Shown piece after piece: positions 17,669 to 27,569 of a DNA stretch of 64,000 nt. Each line of letters starts with the position of its first letter. Position 1 is the stretch's first letter. The DNA is from Paraglaciecola sp030730205. Its GTDB lineage: Bacteria; Pseudomonadota; Gammaproteobacteria; Enterobacterales; Alteromonadaceae. The stretch is taken from NCBI RefSeq assembly GCF_052119645.1, contig NZ_JBGQOM010000013.1:1-64000 (forward strand). The letters run 5' to 3'. A program made the translations under genes and the position numbers. The notes under the pieces are model-generated. The model saw nothing but the letters and a program-made list of their open reading frames with translations, was not told where the DNA came from and searched no databases.

Positions 17669-19036
17669 ATGTTTAAAAAACTTATATTAATCAGCTCTGT
17701 TATTTCATTGTCCCTCGGTTCAAGTATGGTCAATGCAAAAGTTGCAGAAGCAGAAGCAAATAAGCTGGGAAGTGAATTAACTCCTCTTGGTGGTATTCAA
17801 GCAGGTAATGCTGATGGCAGCATTCCCGCATGGACTGGCGGTATTACAACGCCTCCAGCAGGTTACAAACCGGGCGATTTTCATCCTGACCCGTTTAAAG
17901 ATGATAAAGTCTTATTCGAGATCACCGCGCAAAATTACAAGCAGTATGCTGAGTTTTTGAGTGATGGTCAGCAGAAGATGTTTGAGACCTATCCTGACAC
18001 CTTCAAAATGCCTGTTTACCCGAGCCAACGTTCAGCTTCGTCTCCTCAGTTTGTGTATGACGAAACTAAAAAGAATGCATTAATGGCCGAGTTAATCCAA
18101 GGTGGTAATGGTGTGAAGAATGCCGCGATTGGTATTCCTTTCCCAATCCCTCAATCAGGTATTGAAGCCATATGGAATCATATTTTACGTTATCGCGGTG
18201 AAACCGTGCGTCGTTTTGGTGGTCAAGCTGCTCCAACGGCTTCAGGTGATTTTAACGTAATTGGTTTTGATGATTTGTTGTTGCAAAAGTACTCAGCTAA
18301 AGATGCTACCCGTGAAAAGCTGCTAGAAGAAAATGTCATTTCTAAATTTATGCAGGAAGTGACTTCACCAGCACGTTTAGCTGGCACAGTTTTACTTGTG
18401 CATGAGACGATGGATCAGGTTAGAGAGCCACGTAAAGCATGGACCTATAATACCGGCCAAAGAAAAGTACTTGCCGCGCCCAATATTGCTTATGATGCAC
18501 CAGGCACCGCAGCTGATGGCTTACGTACCACGGATGACTTTGACATGTTTAATGGTGCACCTGACCGTTATAACTGGGAGTTAAAAGGGCGCAAAGAGAT
18601 GTATGTGGCCTACAATAACTACAAGTTGCACAGTGATAAAGTGAAATACGAAGACATTCTTCAGCCTGGTCATATTAACCCTGAATTGACGCGTTTTGAA
18701 AAACACCGTGTGTGGGTAGTTGAAGCAAACTTGAAACCTGAATATCGTCATGTCTATCAAAAACGTGTGTTCTACATTGATGAGGATAGCTGGCAAGTAC
18801 AGGTATCTGACATGTATGATAACCGCAATGAGTTATATCGTGTTGCTGTTGCCCATGGCGTAAACTATTATGAAGTACCAACCCAATGGTCAACGCTTGA
18901 TGTTTATTATGATTTAAACTCTCGCCGTTATTTAGCTCTTGGCTTAGATAACGAAGAAAGAATGTATGAGTTTGATGTTAAATTAGACGATGGCGATTTC
19001 ACTCCTCAAGCTTTGAGACGAAAAGGAAAGCGCTAA
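17669..19036 (+). CDS. DUF1329 periplasmic protein (LolA-like fold family)
   Basis: The 455-residue protein has a clear signal peptide (residues 1-23, SLGSSMVNA before KVA). Landmarks include LTPLGGIQAGNADGSIPAWTGG at about 37-58 and the paired acidic/aromatic strands YVAYNNYKLHSDKV and KHRVWVVEANLKPEYRH in the second half. Solved relatives have a LolA/LolB-like lipid-binding half-barrel, which makes a role in carrying hydrophobic molecules across the periplasm plausible. It follows the DUF1302 gene by 11 bases and is followed by a strong intrinsic terminator, so DUF1302-DUF1329 form one transcription unit, possibly with readthrough to the next two genes. Confidence 0.92.
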   Translation: MFKKLILISSVISLSLGSSMVNAKVAEAEANKLGSELTPLGGIQAGNADGSIPAWTGGITTPPAGYKPGDFHPDPFKDDKVLFEITAQNYKQYAEFLSDGQQKMFETYPDTFKMPVYPSQRSASSPQFVYDETKKNALMAELIQGGNGVKNAAIGIPFPIPQSGIEAIWNHILRYRGETVRRFGGQAAPTASGDFNVIGFDDLLLQKYSAKDATREKLLEENVISKFMQEVTSPARLAGTVLLVHETMDQVREPRKAWTYNTGQRKVLAAPNIAYDAPGTAADGLRTTDDFDMFNGAPDRYNWELKGRKEMYVAYNNYKLHSDKVKYEDILQPGHINPELTRFEKHRVWVVEANLKPEYRHVYQKRVFYIDEDSWQVQVSDMYDNRNELYRVAVAHGVNYYEVPTQWSTLDVYYDLNSRRYLALGLDNEERMYEFDVKLDDGDFTPQALRRKGKR

Positions 19037-19042
19037 ATTAGT

Positions 19043-19075
19043 AAAAAAATGGTTGGCGCTGCCAACCATTTTTTT
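19043..19075 (+). terminator. Strong intrinsic terminator inside the envelope module
   Basis: A 15-bp perfect stem, A-run plus TGGTTGGC (19043-19057), loop GCT, then GCCAACCA plus a T-run (19061-19075). It separates DUF1302-DUF1329 from YCF48-RND. Confidence 0.92.
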
Positions 19076-19095
19076 AACTTCGCAATGAGTACCTT

Positions 19096-20088
19096 ATGCT
19101 GCTAAAAAAGTTAAGTTTTACCCTCCTGTTTTTATTACCTAGTTTGGCCTCTGCTGAGGCCAATAATCAGGCCTTTATCGCGCCTCTTGCGGTTGAATCG
19201 CTTTTGTTAGATATCACGCGCAATTCCGATACCTTCATTGTGGTTGGTGAAAGGGGTCATATATTGCGTTCTGCCGATGGTGATCATTGGCAACAAGTTC
19301 AGGTGCCGACTTTATCAACTTTAACAGCGGTGCAAGCTTTAGATCAGCATGTCTGGGCGGTAGGACATGATGCGACGATTTTAAAAAGTACTGACAGCGG
19401 CCAAAATTGGACTGTGCAATATCGCAATCCTGAGCTAGAAAAGCCCTTACTAGATGTACTGTTTTTTAATGAAAAACATGGCATCGCTGTAGGCGCTTAT
19501 GGTTTATTTTTACGTACCTCTGATGGGGGTGAAAATTGGGTGTCTGAGTTACACGCTGAACTGCTCAATCCCGATGACAAAGAATACATGGATGAGCTGA
19601 AACAAGAAGACGAAACTTTTTATCAAGAAGAGCTGTTGTCAATTTTACCGAATATCAACCGTGTTTCTATCGATGGCACGACGTTGTACATGGCGGGAGA
19701 AGCCGGCTTGTTAGCTTTTAGCAATGATATGGGTACCTCTTGGCAACGTATGGATATTGATTATTCAGGTTCATTTTTTGACATTAAGCGTACTCAATCT
19801 GGTCGCTTATTCGCGGCGGGCTTGCGCGGCAATGTATATGAATTCAACGAGCAAGAGTGGATCCCGTTAGCATCACCAACCACTTTTACGCTTAATTCCA
19901 TCGTGTCAGTCGATAAGCGACGTTCTATCATCTTGGGTAACAATGGTGCGGTACTCACTATCGATGACAATGGTCTACGCTTTAGCCAAACAGATGAAGG
20001 GAAATCTCTGATTAACGCAGAGGTGCAAAACAACAAGCTGCTTGCAGTGTCCGAAGTCGGTATCAAGAATTGGGTTATTAAGGACTAG
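19096..20088 (+). CDS. YCF48-like (BNR/sialidase-type) beta-propeller, exported
   Basis: The 330-residue protein has a signal peptide of about 20 residues (LLFLLPSLASA). The remainder consists of repeated propeller blades with Asp-box-like turns: VVGERGHILRSADGDHW, VGHDATILKSTDSGQNW, VGAYGLFLRTSDGGENW and a later AGEAGLLAFSNDMGTSW. The repeats match the YCF48/HCF136 family, known in plastids and cyanobacteria as a photosystem II assembly factor. In heterotrophic proteobacteria it accompanies RND transporters with unknown purpose. The stop overlaps the first possible start of the RND gene, so the pair is translationally coupled. Confidence 0.9.
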   Translation: MLLKKLSFTLLFLLPSLASAEANNQAFIAPLAVESLLLDITRNSDTFIVVGERGHILRSADGDHWQQVQVPTLSTLTAVQALDQHVWAVGHDATILKSTDSGQNWTVQYRNPELEKPLLDVLFFNEKHGIAVGAYGLFLRTSDGGENWVSELHAELLNPDDKEYMDELKQEDETFYQEELLSILPNINRVSIDGTTLYMAGEAGLLAFSNDMGTSWQRMDIDYSGSFFDIKRTQSGRLFAAGLRGNVYEFNEQEWIPLASPTTFTLNSIVSVDKRRSIILGNNGAVLTIDDNGLRFSQTDEGKSLINAEVQNNKLLAVSEVGIKNWVIKD

Positions 20089-20093
20089 TGAGC

Positions 20094-22409
20094 ATGACTA
20101 ACATAATTAAATCTATTGAAAGCGTTGTTTTTCGCTACCGTTTAACGGTTGTTGGCTTGTTTTTATTGGCCACTTTATTTTTAGCTTTCCAAGCATCACA
20201 ACTTAAATTAGACGCCGGTTTCACTAAAAATATTCCCCTAAATCATGAATATATGCAGAATTATATGAAGCATAGCAATGATTTTGGCGGCGCTAATAGT
20301 GTGTTAGTCGCTGTGTGCGACAAAAATCAAACGATTTATAATCAAGATTTCTTTGATACTCTAAAAAATGTCCATGACCAATTATTTTTTATTAACGGGG
20401 TAAACCGCGCGCTCGTTAAATCTATTTTTTCTTCTTCGACCCGTTTTACCGAGATAGTGGAAGGGGGCTTCGCCGGTGGTCCAGTGATACCAGCTGATTT
20501 CAATTCAGCTAATCCTGATGCACTTGAAAAAGTTGCCAGTAATATCGAAAAAGCAGGCATTGTCGGCGGCTTAGTATCGGGCGATTTTAAGTGCGCCATG
20601 GTGTCTGGACAATTACTAGAACTTGATCCTAATACTGGAGAAAAGCTCAGTACTTTAGCTTTTGCTGAAGAGCTCGAAAATCAAATTCGCCAACCCTTTG
20701 AAAATGAAAATATAAGTATTCATATAATTGGTTTCTCGAAAATGATTGGCGATGTAGCAGATGGTGCAAAGGATGTTGTATTGTTTTTTGCTATCGCGAT
20801 AGCCATCACTGCAATCTTAGTATTCTTCTTTTGTAAGTCTGTAATGCTTACCTTGCTACCCTTGCTTTGTTCAGTTGTAGCGGTAATTTGGCAGATGGGG
20901 CTTTTGACCTTGCTTGGCTTCGGCCTTGACCCCATGTCGATATTGGTACCGTTTTTAGTTTTTGCCATTGGGATCAGCCATGGCGTACAAATGATTAACT
21001 CCTTAGGCAAAGAAGTCGTGGCGGGCTCAAGCGTCAAGCTAGCGGCACAAAAGGCGTTTCGATCTTTGTTATTGCCAGGCGGTATTGCCTTGTTGTCTGA
21101 CACGATTGGCTTTATGACTCTGTTGGTTATCGATATAGGTATCATTAGAGAACTTGCTATCACTGCGAGTATGGGTGTTGCGGTTATCATCTTAACGAAC
21201 CTGATTTTGTTACCTGTCTTGATGTCATTTTTGAAGCTGGATGACAAATACAAACAGAAATTTGCTGGAAAAGAGGCGCGTTCTGATAAGTTTTGGGACA
21301 CTATTGCCGCTTGTTCTAGTCCCAAGGTAGCTGCAGTCATTTTAGTTGTGACGGCAGTGCTATTTGCCTTTGGCTGGGTCGAATCTCTTAAGATGAAGAT
21401 AGGGGATTTACATGCTGGTGCGCCAGCCTTACATGAAGACTCTCGCTATAACCAAGATACTTTTTTAATCACCGATAAATTTGCTATAAGTGTGGATTAT
21501 TTGTCTATTTTGGTTGAAACCGAAGCAGACTCTTGCTCGTCCTACGAAGTGATGTCGGCCATTGATAGCTTGCAATGGAAAGTATCCAATGTGCCAGGCG
21601 TGCAATCTGCCGTGAGTCTGGCCTCAGTGGCGAAAATTGTTAACGCTGGATATAACGAAGGTAATCCAAAATGGCGAGTACTGCCTAGAAATCAGGCGAC
21701 GTTGGTACAAGATATTTCGTTGGTACCTACCTCTTCTGGTTTGTTAAACGGTAACTGTTCAGTGATGCCGATCATCTTATTTATGCAAGATCATAAAGCA
21801 GAAACGATTACGGCAGTTGTTGATGCTATCAAAGAAGTACGCCAAGAGTATGAAACCGATACCTTGAAATTCCAATTGGCTTCGGGTCCGGTGGGTGTGA
21901 TGGCGGCTCAAAACGAGGCAGTTAGTGCTGCGCAGAACCCTATGATGGCTTATGTATTTGGCGCTGTTATCATCTTGTGTTTACTTAGCTTTAAATCATT
22001 GCGTGCGACTTTAGCGGTGGTGATCCCCTTATATGTCGTTTCAGTGCTTGCTCAGGCGCTAATGACTTATTTGCAAATAGGCCTGACTGTTTCAACCTTG
22101 CCCGTTATTGCCTTAGGTGTGGGTATAGGCGTTGACTATGGTATTTATATTTTGTCGATAATGAGTGCGAAGTTAAAAGCGGGGATGGCTGTTAGACAGG
22201 CCTATTTCGAGGCGTTAAAAGAGCGGGGCAGTGCAGTACTATTTACTGGTGCGACTTTGGCGGTTGGGGTGAGTACCTGGGTATTCTCATCATTGAAGTT
22301 TCAAATGGATATGGGCATTTTACTGACCTTTATGTTTATCGTAAATATGATGGGCGCGATTATTGTGCTTCCTGCTCTAGCTGCATTGTTCTGGCGCAAG
22401 CAACGATAA
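20094..22409 (+). CDS. RND/MMPL family transporter
   Basis: This is a protein of about 771 residues with the duplicated RND layout: one N-terminal helix (about 15-35), a periplasmic loop to about 220, five helices to 400, a second periplasmic loop (about 440-620) and five more helices. It contains SSD/MMPL-type segments PFLVFAIGISHGVQMIN and IALGVGIGVDYGIYILS, with acidic residues for proton coupling. It resembles the HpnN-like exporters of hydrophobic molecules rather than tripartite drug pumps. ATG 20094 is nine bases after AAGGA; a GTG at 20088 overlaps the previous stop and is an alternative. It is the last gene of the module; a strong terminator follows. The cargo is unknown. Confidence 0.92.
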   Translation: MTNIIKSIESVVFRYRLTVVGLFLLATLFLAFQASQLKLDAGFTKNIPLNHEYMQNYMKHSNDFGGANSVLVAVCDKNQTIYNQDFFDTLKNVHDQLFFINGVNRALVKSIFSSSTRFTEIVEGGFAGGPVIPADFNSANPDALEKVASNIEKAGIVGGLVSGDFKCAMVSGQLLELDPNTGEKLSTLAFAEELENQIRQPFENENISIHIIGFSKMIGDVADGAKDVVLFFAIAIAITAILVFFFCKSVMLTLLPLLCSVVAVIWQMGLLTLLGFGLDPMSILVPFLVFAIGISHGVQMINSLGKEVVAGSSVKLAAQKAFRSLLLPGGIALLSDTIGFMTLLVIDIGIIRELAITASMGVAVIILTNLILLPVLMSFLKLDDKYKQKFAGKEARSDKFWDTIAACSSPKVAAVILVVTAVLFAFGWVESLKMKIGDLHAGAPALHEDSRYNQDTFLITDKFAISVDYLSILVETEADSCSSYEVMSAIDSLQWKVSNVPGVQSAVSLASVAKIVNAGYNEGNPKWRVLPRNQATLVQDISLVPTSSGLLNGNCSVMPIILFMQDHKAETITAVVDAIKEVRQEYETDTLKFQLASGPVGVMAAQNEAVSAAQNPMMAYVFGAVIILCLLSFKSLRATLAVVIPLYVVSVLAQALMTYLQIGLTVSTLPVIALGVGIGVDYGIYILSIMSAKLKAGMAVRQAYFEALKERGSAVLFTGATLAVGVSTWVFSSLKFQMDMGILLTFMFIVNMMGAIIVLPALAALFWRKQR

Positions 22410-22432
22410 AATTATTTTTGCATAGTTATTAT

Positions 22433-22458
22433 AAAAAAAGGCCGTTTGGCCTTTTTTT
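22433..22458 (+). terminator. Rho-independent terminator after the RND gene
   Basis: AAAAAAAGGCC, loop GTTT, GGCCTTTTTTT: a perfect 11-bp stem ending in a T-run. Confidence 0.92.
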
Positions 22459-22668
22459 ATGTGTCTTAATTGCATGCTTATGTTGAATGTTAATTTTTCG
22501 TAAATTTAAAGCTTTTAATACGCAATTAATTTAGCGAAAATAGTGTATAAATTCAAAAAACTGTATATTTCTCAGTCTTTTGTCTAGTCTAAAAGAGTCA
22601 AATATAACATTCATATTTGACGAATTTACCCTACAACATGAATAGCCAGCTAACGAAAAGGTAAGCAC

Positions 22669-25600
22669 ATGACGGTTACTAATAACCAGCATTCCGTTTT
22701 ACTCGAAAATGTATACAAACTTATCCAAAAAAAACTCGATGAATCCCAAGTAGAACGTGTCGTTCAATTTTCTAAAATCCTGTTTAAAAATATATCAAAA
22801 GACGATCTTGAAAATCGCAGCGATAGCGATTTGTACGGCGCAACCTTGAGCTTGTGGAATGAATTTTACGACTACGCTGCTAATAAGCCTTTTATCCGCG
22901 TTTTTAACCCCGAGATAGCAAAACACGGGTGGCAATCTACCCATACGATTATTGAAATTATTGTGCCTGATAGTCCTTTTTTAGTTGATTCTGTCAGAAT
23001 GGCCTTAAACCGTATGGGCATTACGGCACACTTGTTGTTGCATACGCCCATTAAAGTCATCCGAGATAGTCAGCACAAATTTGTATCCTTTGATAATGCA
23101 CAAGGCAGCAAAGAAGGCTTAGTCAAACAAACGGTTTTCCTGATTGAAGTTGACCGCCAAACCAGTAAAAAAGAACTGGAAAAAGTGAACGCTGAATTAT
23201 TATCTGTGGTCGATGAAGTCTCTATAGCGGTGCACGATTGGCAGGCCATGCGTGATCGTTTAGCGGCGATAATTAGTGAGTTTCCAAGTCGTCCTTTTCC
23301 GCAAGATGACAAAGCAAAAACACAAACCATCAAGTTTTTAAACTGGTTGTACGATCATAATTTTACCTTAATGGGCTATCGTCATTACAATGCAAAACCC
23401 ATTAAAGGCGACCACCGCTGGGTGGCAGATAACGATTCTAGCCTTGGGTTGATGAAAAACTCTAAGAGCGAACGTGAACGCGTATTGTCAAATATTCCAG
23501 ACTCGGCCCGAACCGAAGCCTTGAGTAAAAATCCATTAATGCTAACTAAAACCAATTCACGTTCAAGGGTACACAGACCTGCATACATGGATTACATCGG
23601 TATTAAACAGTTTGATGAGCAAGGTAATGTCGTCGGTGAAGACCGTTTTATCGGTTTGTATTCGGCGGCGTTTTATAACAGTAGTGCGACTCAATTACCT
23701 GTTTTACAGGAAAAAATTAATGCTATATGCACCTTATCGGGCTTCGAGCCTGGTTCTCATGGGCAAAAAGCTTTTTTAAATATCATTGAAACCTACCCAA
23801 GAGATGAATTGATTCAGGGTACGGTTGAAGAGCTGGCACAAATTGCTTTGGGTATTTTTCAAATGCAAGAGCGAGGTATTTCTCGCTTGTTTATCCGCAA
23901 AGATCAGTTCGGTCGTTTTGTCTCGTGTATGGTGTATGTGCCGCGCGAGCGCTACAACACACAGCTGCGCAAAGATACCCAAGAGTTATTGAAAAAGTCA
24001 TTTGGAAGCCACGAAGAGGTTGAATTTACCACGTATTTCTCTGAATCGGTTTATGCTCGTACCCACTATATTGCGCGTGTTAAAAACAATAACTCGGAGT
24101 TTAATGTGAAAGAGATTGAAAAAAATATCATTGAGCTGACAAAGAGTTGGGAAGATCGCTTACTCACCACCATTCGCAATAAACATGGTGAAGCACAAGG
24201 CAAAGCGCTAGAGAAAAAATACGTTAATGCGTTTTCAAGAAGCTATAAAGAATACAATTTACCGAGCGCAGCTTTGGTTGATATGGATAAGTTAGAGCAG
24301 TTAAACGCTGAACAAACTTTAGACATGCTATTTTATCGGCCACAAGAAGAAGGCCCCGATAGCAAAATCGTTAAGTTAAAACTCTTTCATAAAAACGAAC
24401 CCATTCATCTTTCAGCAGTACTGCCGATGTTAGAAAATTTCGGTTTGCGCGTTATTGATGAAAGTCCCTTTAAAGTGGATTGCGGTAACGGTGAAATTAA
24501 CTGGATCATGGATTTTTCCATGTTGCACAATACCAGTAACGACATGGATCTCGAGCAAGCACAGAGTTTGTTTCAAGATGCGTTTTCGCAAGTGTGGTAT
24601 GCAAAGTTAGAAGATGATCCCTTTAACCGTTTAGTGCTTGGTGCTGGCCTCACTGGCAGAAATGTGACCATTTTGCGCGCCTATGCTAAATACATGCGTC
24701 AAATCGGTAGTTCGTTTAGTCGTGATTATATTGCCAATACCTTAGCCAATTATCCTGAAATCGCTAAGCAATTGGTCAAGTTATTTGACTTGCGCTACAA
24801 CCCTAAAACCAAACAATCGGCAAAAAAAGTTGATGCGTTGTTAGTGGTTTTAAAAGAACAAATAGATACGGTATCAAACCTGGATGATGACAGAATCATT
24901 CGTCGCTATTTAGATTTAATTTTGGCAACTTTGCGTACCAACTTTTACCAATATGATGAGCACGGTCAAGAAAAGTCTTATGTATCAATCAAGATGCTAC
25001 CAGACCTCATTCCTGAAATGCCCTTACCGCGTCCTAAGTTTGAAATATTTGTTTATTCGCCTCGTATAGAAGGGGTGCATTTACGCGGTGGTAAAGTTGC
25101 GCGGGGTGGTTTGCGCTGGTCTGACAGACAAGAAGATTTTCGTACAGAAATACTGGGCTTAGTTAAAGCTCAGCAAGTAAAAAACACCGTTATTGTGCCT
25201 GTTGGCGCTAAAGGGGGTTTTGTATGTAAAAACCTACCTGTTAATCAAGGCCGCGCTGCATTTATTGCTGAAGGACAAGCTTGTTATAAGATTTTTATCC
25301 GCAGTTTATTAGACATCACTGACAATATCGTTGATGGAAAAGTAGTGCATCCAAAAGATGTCGTGCGTCTGGATGAAGATGACCCCTACTTAGTTGTGGC
25401 CGCCGATAAAGGCACCGCTACATTTTCAGATATCGCCAACGGCATATCGCAAGAATTTGGTTTTTGGTTAGGTGATGCGTTTGCCTCTGGTGGCAGTATT
25501 GGCTATGACCACAAAAAAATGGGTATAACTGCCAAAGGTGCATGGGAATCTGTTAAACGTCACTTCCGTGAAACTGGGGTAGATTGTCAAACTACTGAAT

Positions 25601-27507
25601 TTAGTGCAGTTGGAATAGGTGATATGGCCGGTGACGTATTCGGTAATGGTATGTTGTTATCCAAACACACCAGACTGATATGTGCGTTTAACCATCTCCA
25701 TATCTTTTTTGATCCTGAGCCTAATGTTGCGGCCAGCTATCAAGAACGCCAACGATTATTTGAAAACCCGTCTTTGAGTTGGGATGACTACGACCGTTCA
25801 ATTATCTCAAAGGGCGGCGATGTGTTTTCTCGCTCAAGTAAATCAATCAAACTTAGTGTTGAAATGCGTAAATGGTTGGGCACCAAACAACTCACCATGA
25901 CACCAAATGAGCTCATTCACAATGTTCTCAAAATGCCGGTGGATTTAATTTGGAATGGTGGAATTGGCACTTACGTTAAGAGCACAAAAGAAACCAGCTC
26001 GGATGTGGGAGATAGAGCAAACGACGACTTACGTGTTAACGGTAAAGATGTAAAAGCGAAGATTATCGGTGAAGGGGGTAATTTAGGTATGACCCAGTTA
26101 GGTCGTATCGAGTACGCCATGCACGGTGGGCGCGTGAATACTGACTTTATAGATAACGTGGGTGGTGTGGATTGCTCTGATAATGAAGTTAACATCAAAA
26201 TTTTATTAAACGCCCTAGTTAATGCTGGCGATTTAACTCACAAGCAACGCAATAATTTACTGTACTCAATGACTGACGATGTGGGCGAATTAGTCATTCA
26301 AGACTGTTACCGCCAAACGCAATCTATTTCAATTTCACATTTGGGTGGAGTCAGTCAATTAAAAGAACAATTGCGCTTTATTCATGGCTTAGAGAGAGAA
26401 GGTTATTTAAACAGAGAGCTTGAATTTATTCCTTCTGACGATGAGATCTCTGACCGTTTAGCGAAGTCAATGGGATTAACCCGACCTGAGTTATCAGTTA
26501 TGTTAGCTTATGGAAAAATGGTGTTGAAGGAGAAATTCAACATCCCGTCGATTACCGACAATCCGTATCACGGTAAGCTACTTATCGAAGCCTTCCCAAA
26601 AGTGCTACAAGAAAAATTTGCATCGCAGATGGAACAGCATCCGCTGCGTGCAGAAATCATTGCCACTAAGTTAACCAACAACATCATTAATGACATGGGG
26701 ATGAATTTTGTTTTCAGAATTCAAGAAGAAACCGGTGCCAGTGTTGATGAAATAGCTAATGCTTATGTGATCGTTAAAGGCATATTTGGTTTAGACAATT
26801 TATGGAGAGACATCGAAACTCTTGATGCCAGTATTGATGCGCAAATACAGCTCACTATGCTTGAGGGAATGCGCCGGACGTTACGCCGAGCGGCTCGCTG
26901 GTATTTACGCCACGGTAATAAGTCACTCAGCATCGAAGAGGCAATTAAATGCTATGAAGCGACTTACCAAGACTTGTTTGCCAATATTCAAAATTATTTG
27001 GTGGTAGATGAATATAAACAACTGGAAAATACGCTATTAGTCTATGGCAAAGCAGGTGTTCCTGAAAAAATCGCGTATCGGGTCGCTAGCTTAAGTAATA
27101 TGTTCCCTTGTTTAGATATTGCGCAGGTAGCTGAAGCAGAAAAACGCGATATTCAACTAGTGGCTAATCTGTATTTTAAATTGGGTTCAAAATTAGAAGT
27201 ACATTGGTTCTTAGAGCAAATTAACAATCAGCCAGTGAACAACCATTGGCAAGCTTTAGCACGCGCTTCTTATCGTGAAGAACTAGACTGGCAACAACGG
27301 GCTTTGACCACTGTTTTGCTTAATTCTTCACCGACTAGCAGTAATGCAGAAGAAATTCTGGAAAAATGGATGGAAAACAATCAAACATTATTGGATCGTT
27401 GGTATCATATGATGTCTGAATTCAAAACCAGTAGCACCCATGAATTTGCGAAGTTTTCCGTCGCCTTACGCGAGCTAATGTTGCTCAGTATTAACGCTAA
27501 CGGTTAA
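22669..27507 (+). CDS. gdhB: NAD-specific glutamate dehydrogenase, very large (about 180 kDa) class
   Basis: At 1612 residues this is the full length expected for the bacterial L-GDH class. The N-terminal half (to about residue 700) carries ACT-like regulatory regions. The catalytic dehydrogenase domain is around 790-1230, with HLRGGKVARGGLRWSDRQED and IVPVGAKGGFV, then VGIGDMAGDVFGNGMLLS for cofactor binding. A long helical C-terminal region follows. The enzyme oxidatively deaminates glutamate to 2-oxoglutarate in the cytosol with NAD+. It is monocistronic between two intrinsic terminators, with a 210-base AT-rich leader that must hold its promoter. The gene symbol follows Pseudomonas usage. 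Confidence 0.97.
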   Translation: MTVTNNQHSVLLENVYKLIQKKLDESQVERVVQFSKILFKNISKDDLENRSDSDLYGATLSLWNEFYDYAANKPFIRVFNPEIAKHGWQSTHTIIEIIVPDSPFLVDSVRMALNRMGITAHLLLHTPIKVIRDSQHKFVSFDNAQGSKEGLVKQTVFLIEVDRQTSKKELEKVNAELLSVVDEVSIAVHDWQAMRDRLAAIISEFPSRPFPQDDKAKTQTIKFLNWLYDHNFTLMGYRHYNAKPIKGDHRWVADNDSSLGLMKNSKSERERVLSNIPDSARTEALSKNPLMLTKTNSRSRVHRPAYMDYIGIKQFDEQGNVVGEDRFIGLYSAAFYNSSATQLPVLQEKINAICTLSGFEPGSHGQKAFLNIIETYPRDELIQGTVEELAQIALGIFQMQERGISRLFIRKDQFGRFVSCMVYVPRERYNTQLRKDTQELLKKSFGSHEEVEFTTYFSESVYARTHYIARVKNNNSEFNVKEIEKNIIELTKSWEDRLLTTIRNKHGEAQGKALEKKYVNAFSRSYKEYNLPSAALVDMDKLEQLNAEQTLDMLFYRPQEEGPDSKIVKLKLFHKNEPIHLSAVLPMLENFGLRVIDESPFKVDCGNGEINWIMDFSMLHNTSNDMDLEQAQSLFQDAFSQVWYAKLEDDPFNRLVLGAGLTGRNVTILRAYAKYMRQIGSSFSRDYIANTLANYPEIAKQLVKLFDLRYNPKTKQSAKKVDALLVVLKEQIDTVSNLDDDRIIRRYLDLILATLRTNFYQYDEHGQEKSYVSIKMLPDLIPEMPLPRPKFEIFVYSPRIEGVHLRGGKVARGGLRWSDRQEDFRTEILGLVKAQQVKNTVIVPVGAKGGFVCKNLPVNQGRAAFIAEGQACYKIFIRSLLDITDNIVDGKVVHPKDVVRLDEDDPYLVVAADKGTATFSDIANGISQEFGFWLGDAFASGGSIGYDHKKMGITAKGAWESVKRHFRETGVDCQTTEFSAVGIGDMAGDVFGNGMLLSKHTRLICAFNHLHIFFDPEPNVAASYQERQRLFENPSLSWDDYDRSIISKGGDVFSRSSKSIKLSVEMRKWLGTKQLTMTPNELIHNVLKMPVDLIWNGGIGTYVKSTKETSSDVGDRANDDLRVNGKDVKAKIIGEGGNLGMTQLGRIEYAMHGGRVNTDFIDNVGGVDCSDNEVNIKILLNALVNAGDLTHKQRNNLLYSMTDDVGELVIQDCYRQTQSISISHLGGVSQLKEQLRFIHGLEREGYLNRELEFIPSDDEISDRLAKSMGLTRPELSVMLAYGKMVLKEKFNIPSITDNPYHGKLLIEAFPKVLQEKFASQMEQHPLRAEIIATKLTNNIINDMGMNFVFRIQEETGASVDEIANAYVIVKGIFGLDNLWRDIETLDASIDAQIQLTMLEGMRRTLRRAARWYLRHGNKSLSIEEAIKCYEATYQDLFANIQNYLVVDEYKQLENTLLVYGKAGVPEKIAYRVASLSNMFPCLDIAQVAEAEKRDIQLVANLYFKLGSKLEVHWFLEQINNQPVNNHWQALARASYREELDWQQRALTTVLLNSSPTSSNAEEILEKWMENNQTLLDRWYHMMSEFKTSSTHEFAKFSVALRELMLLSINANG

Positions 27508-27523
27508 ACTACACATAGCAAGT

Positions 27524-27553
27524 AAAGCCCTGGTCATGCCGGGGCTTTTTTTT
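27524..27553 (+). terminator. Rho-independent terminator after gdhB
   Basis: AAAGCCCTGG / CCGGGGCTTT pair with one G-T wobble around a five-base loop, followed by a run of T. Confidence 0.88.
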
Positions 27554-27569
27554 ACGTAAAGAGAAAGTA

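Noticed and set aside
20720..21340. 206-codon minus-strand open frame inside the RND gene
   Set aside because: Long but antisense to a well-supported transporter; its composition mirrors the opposite strand's hydrophobic codons.
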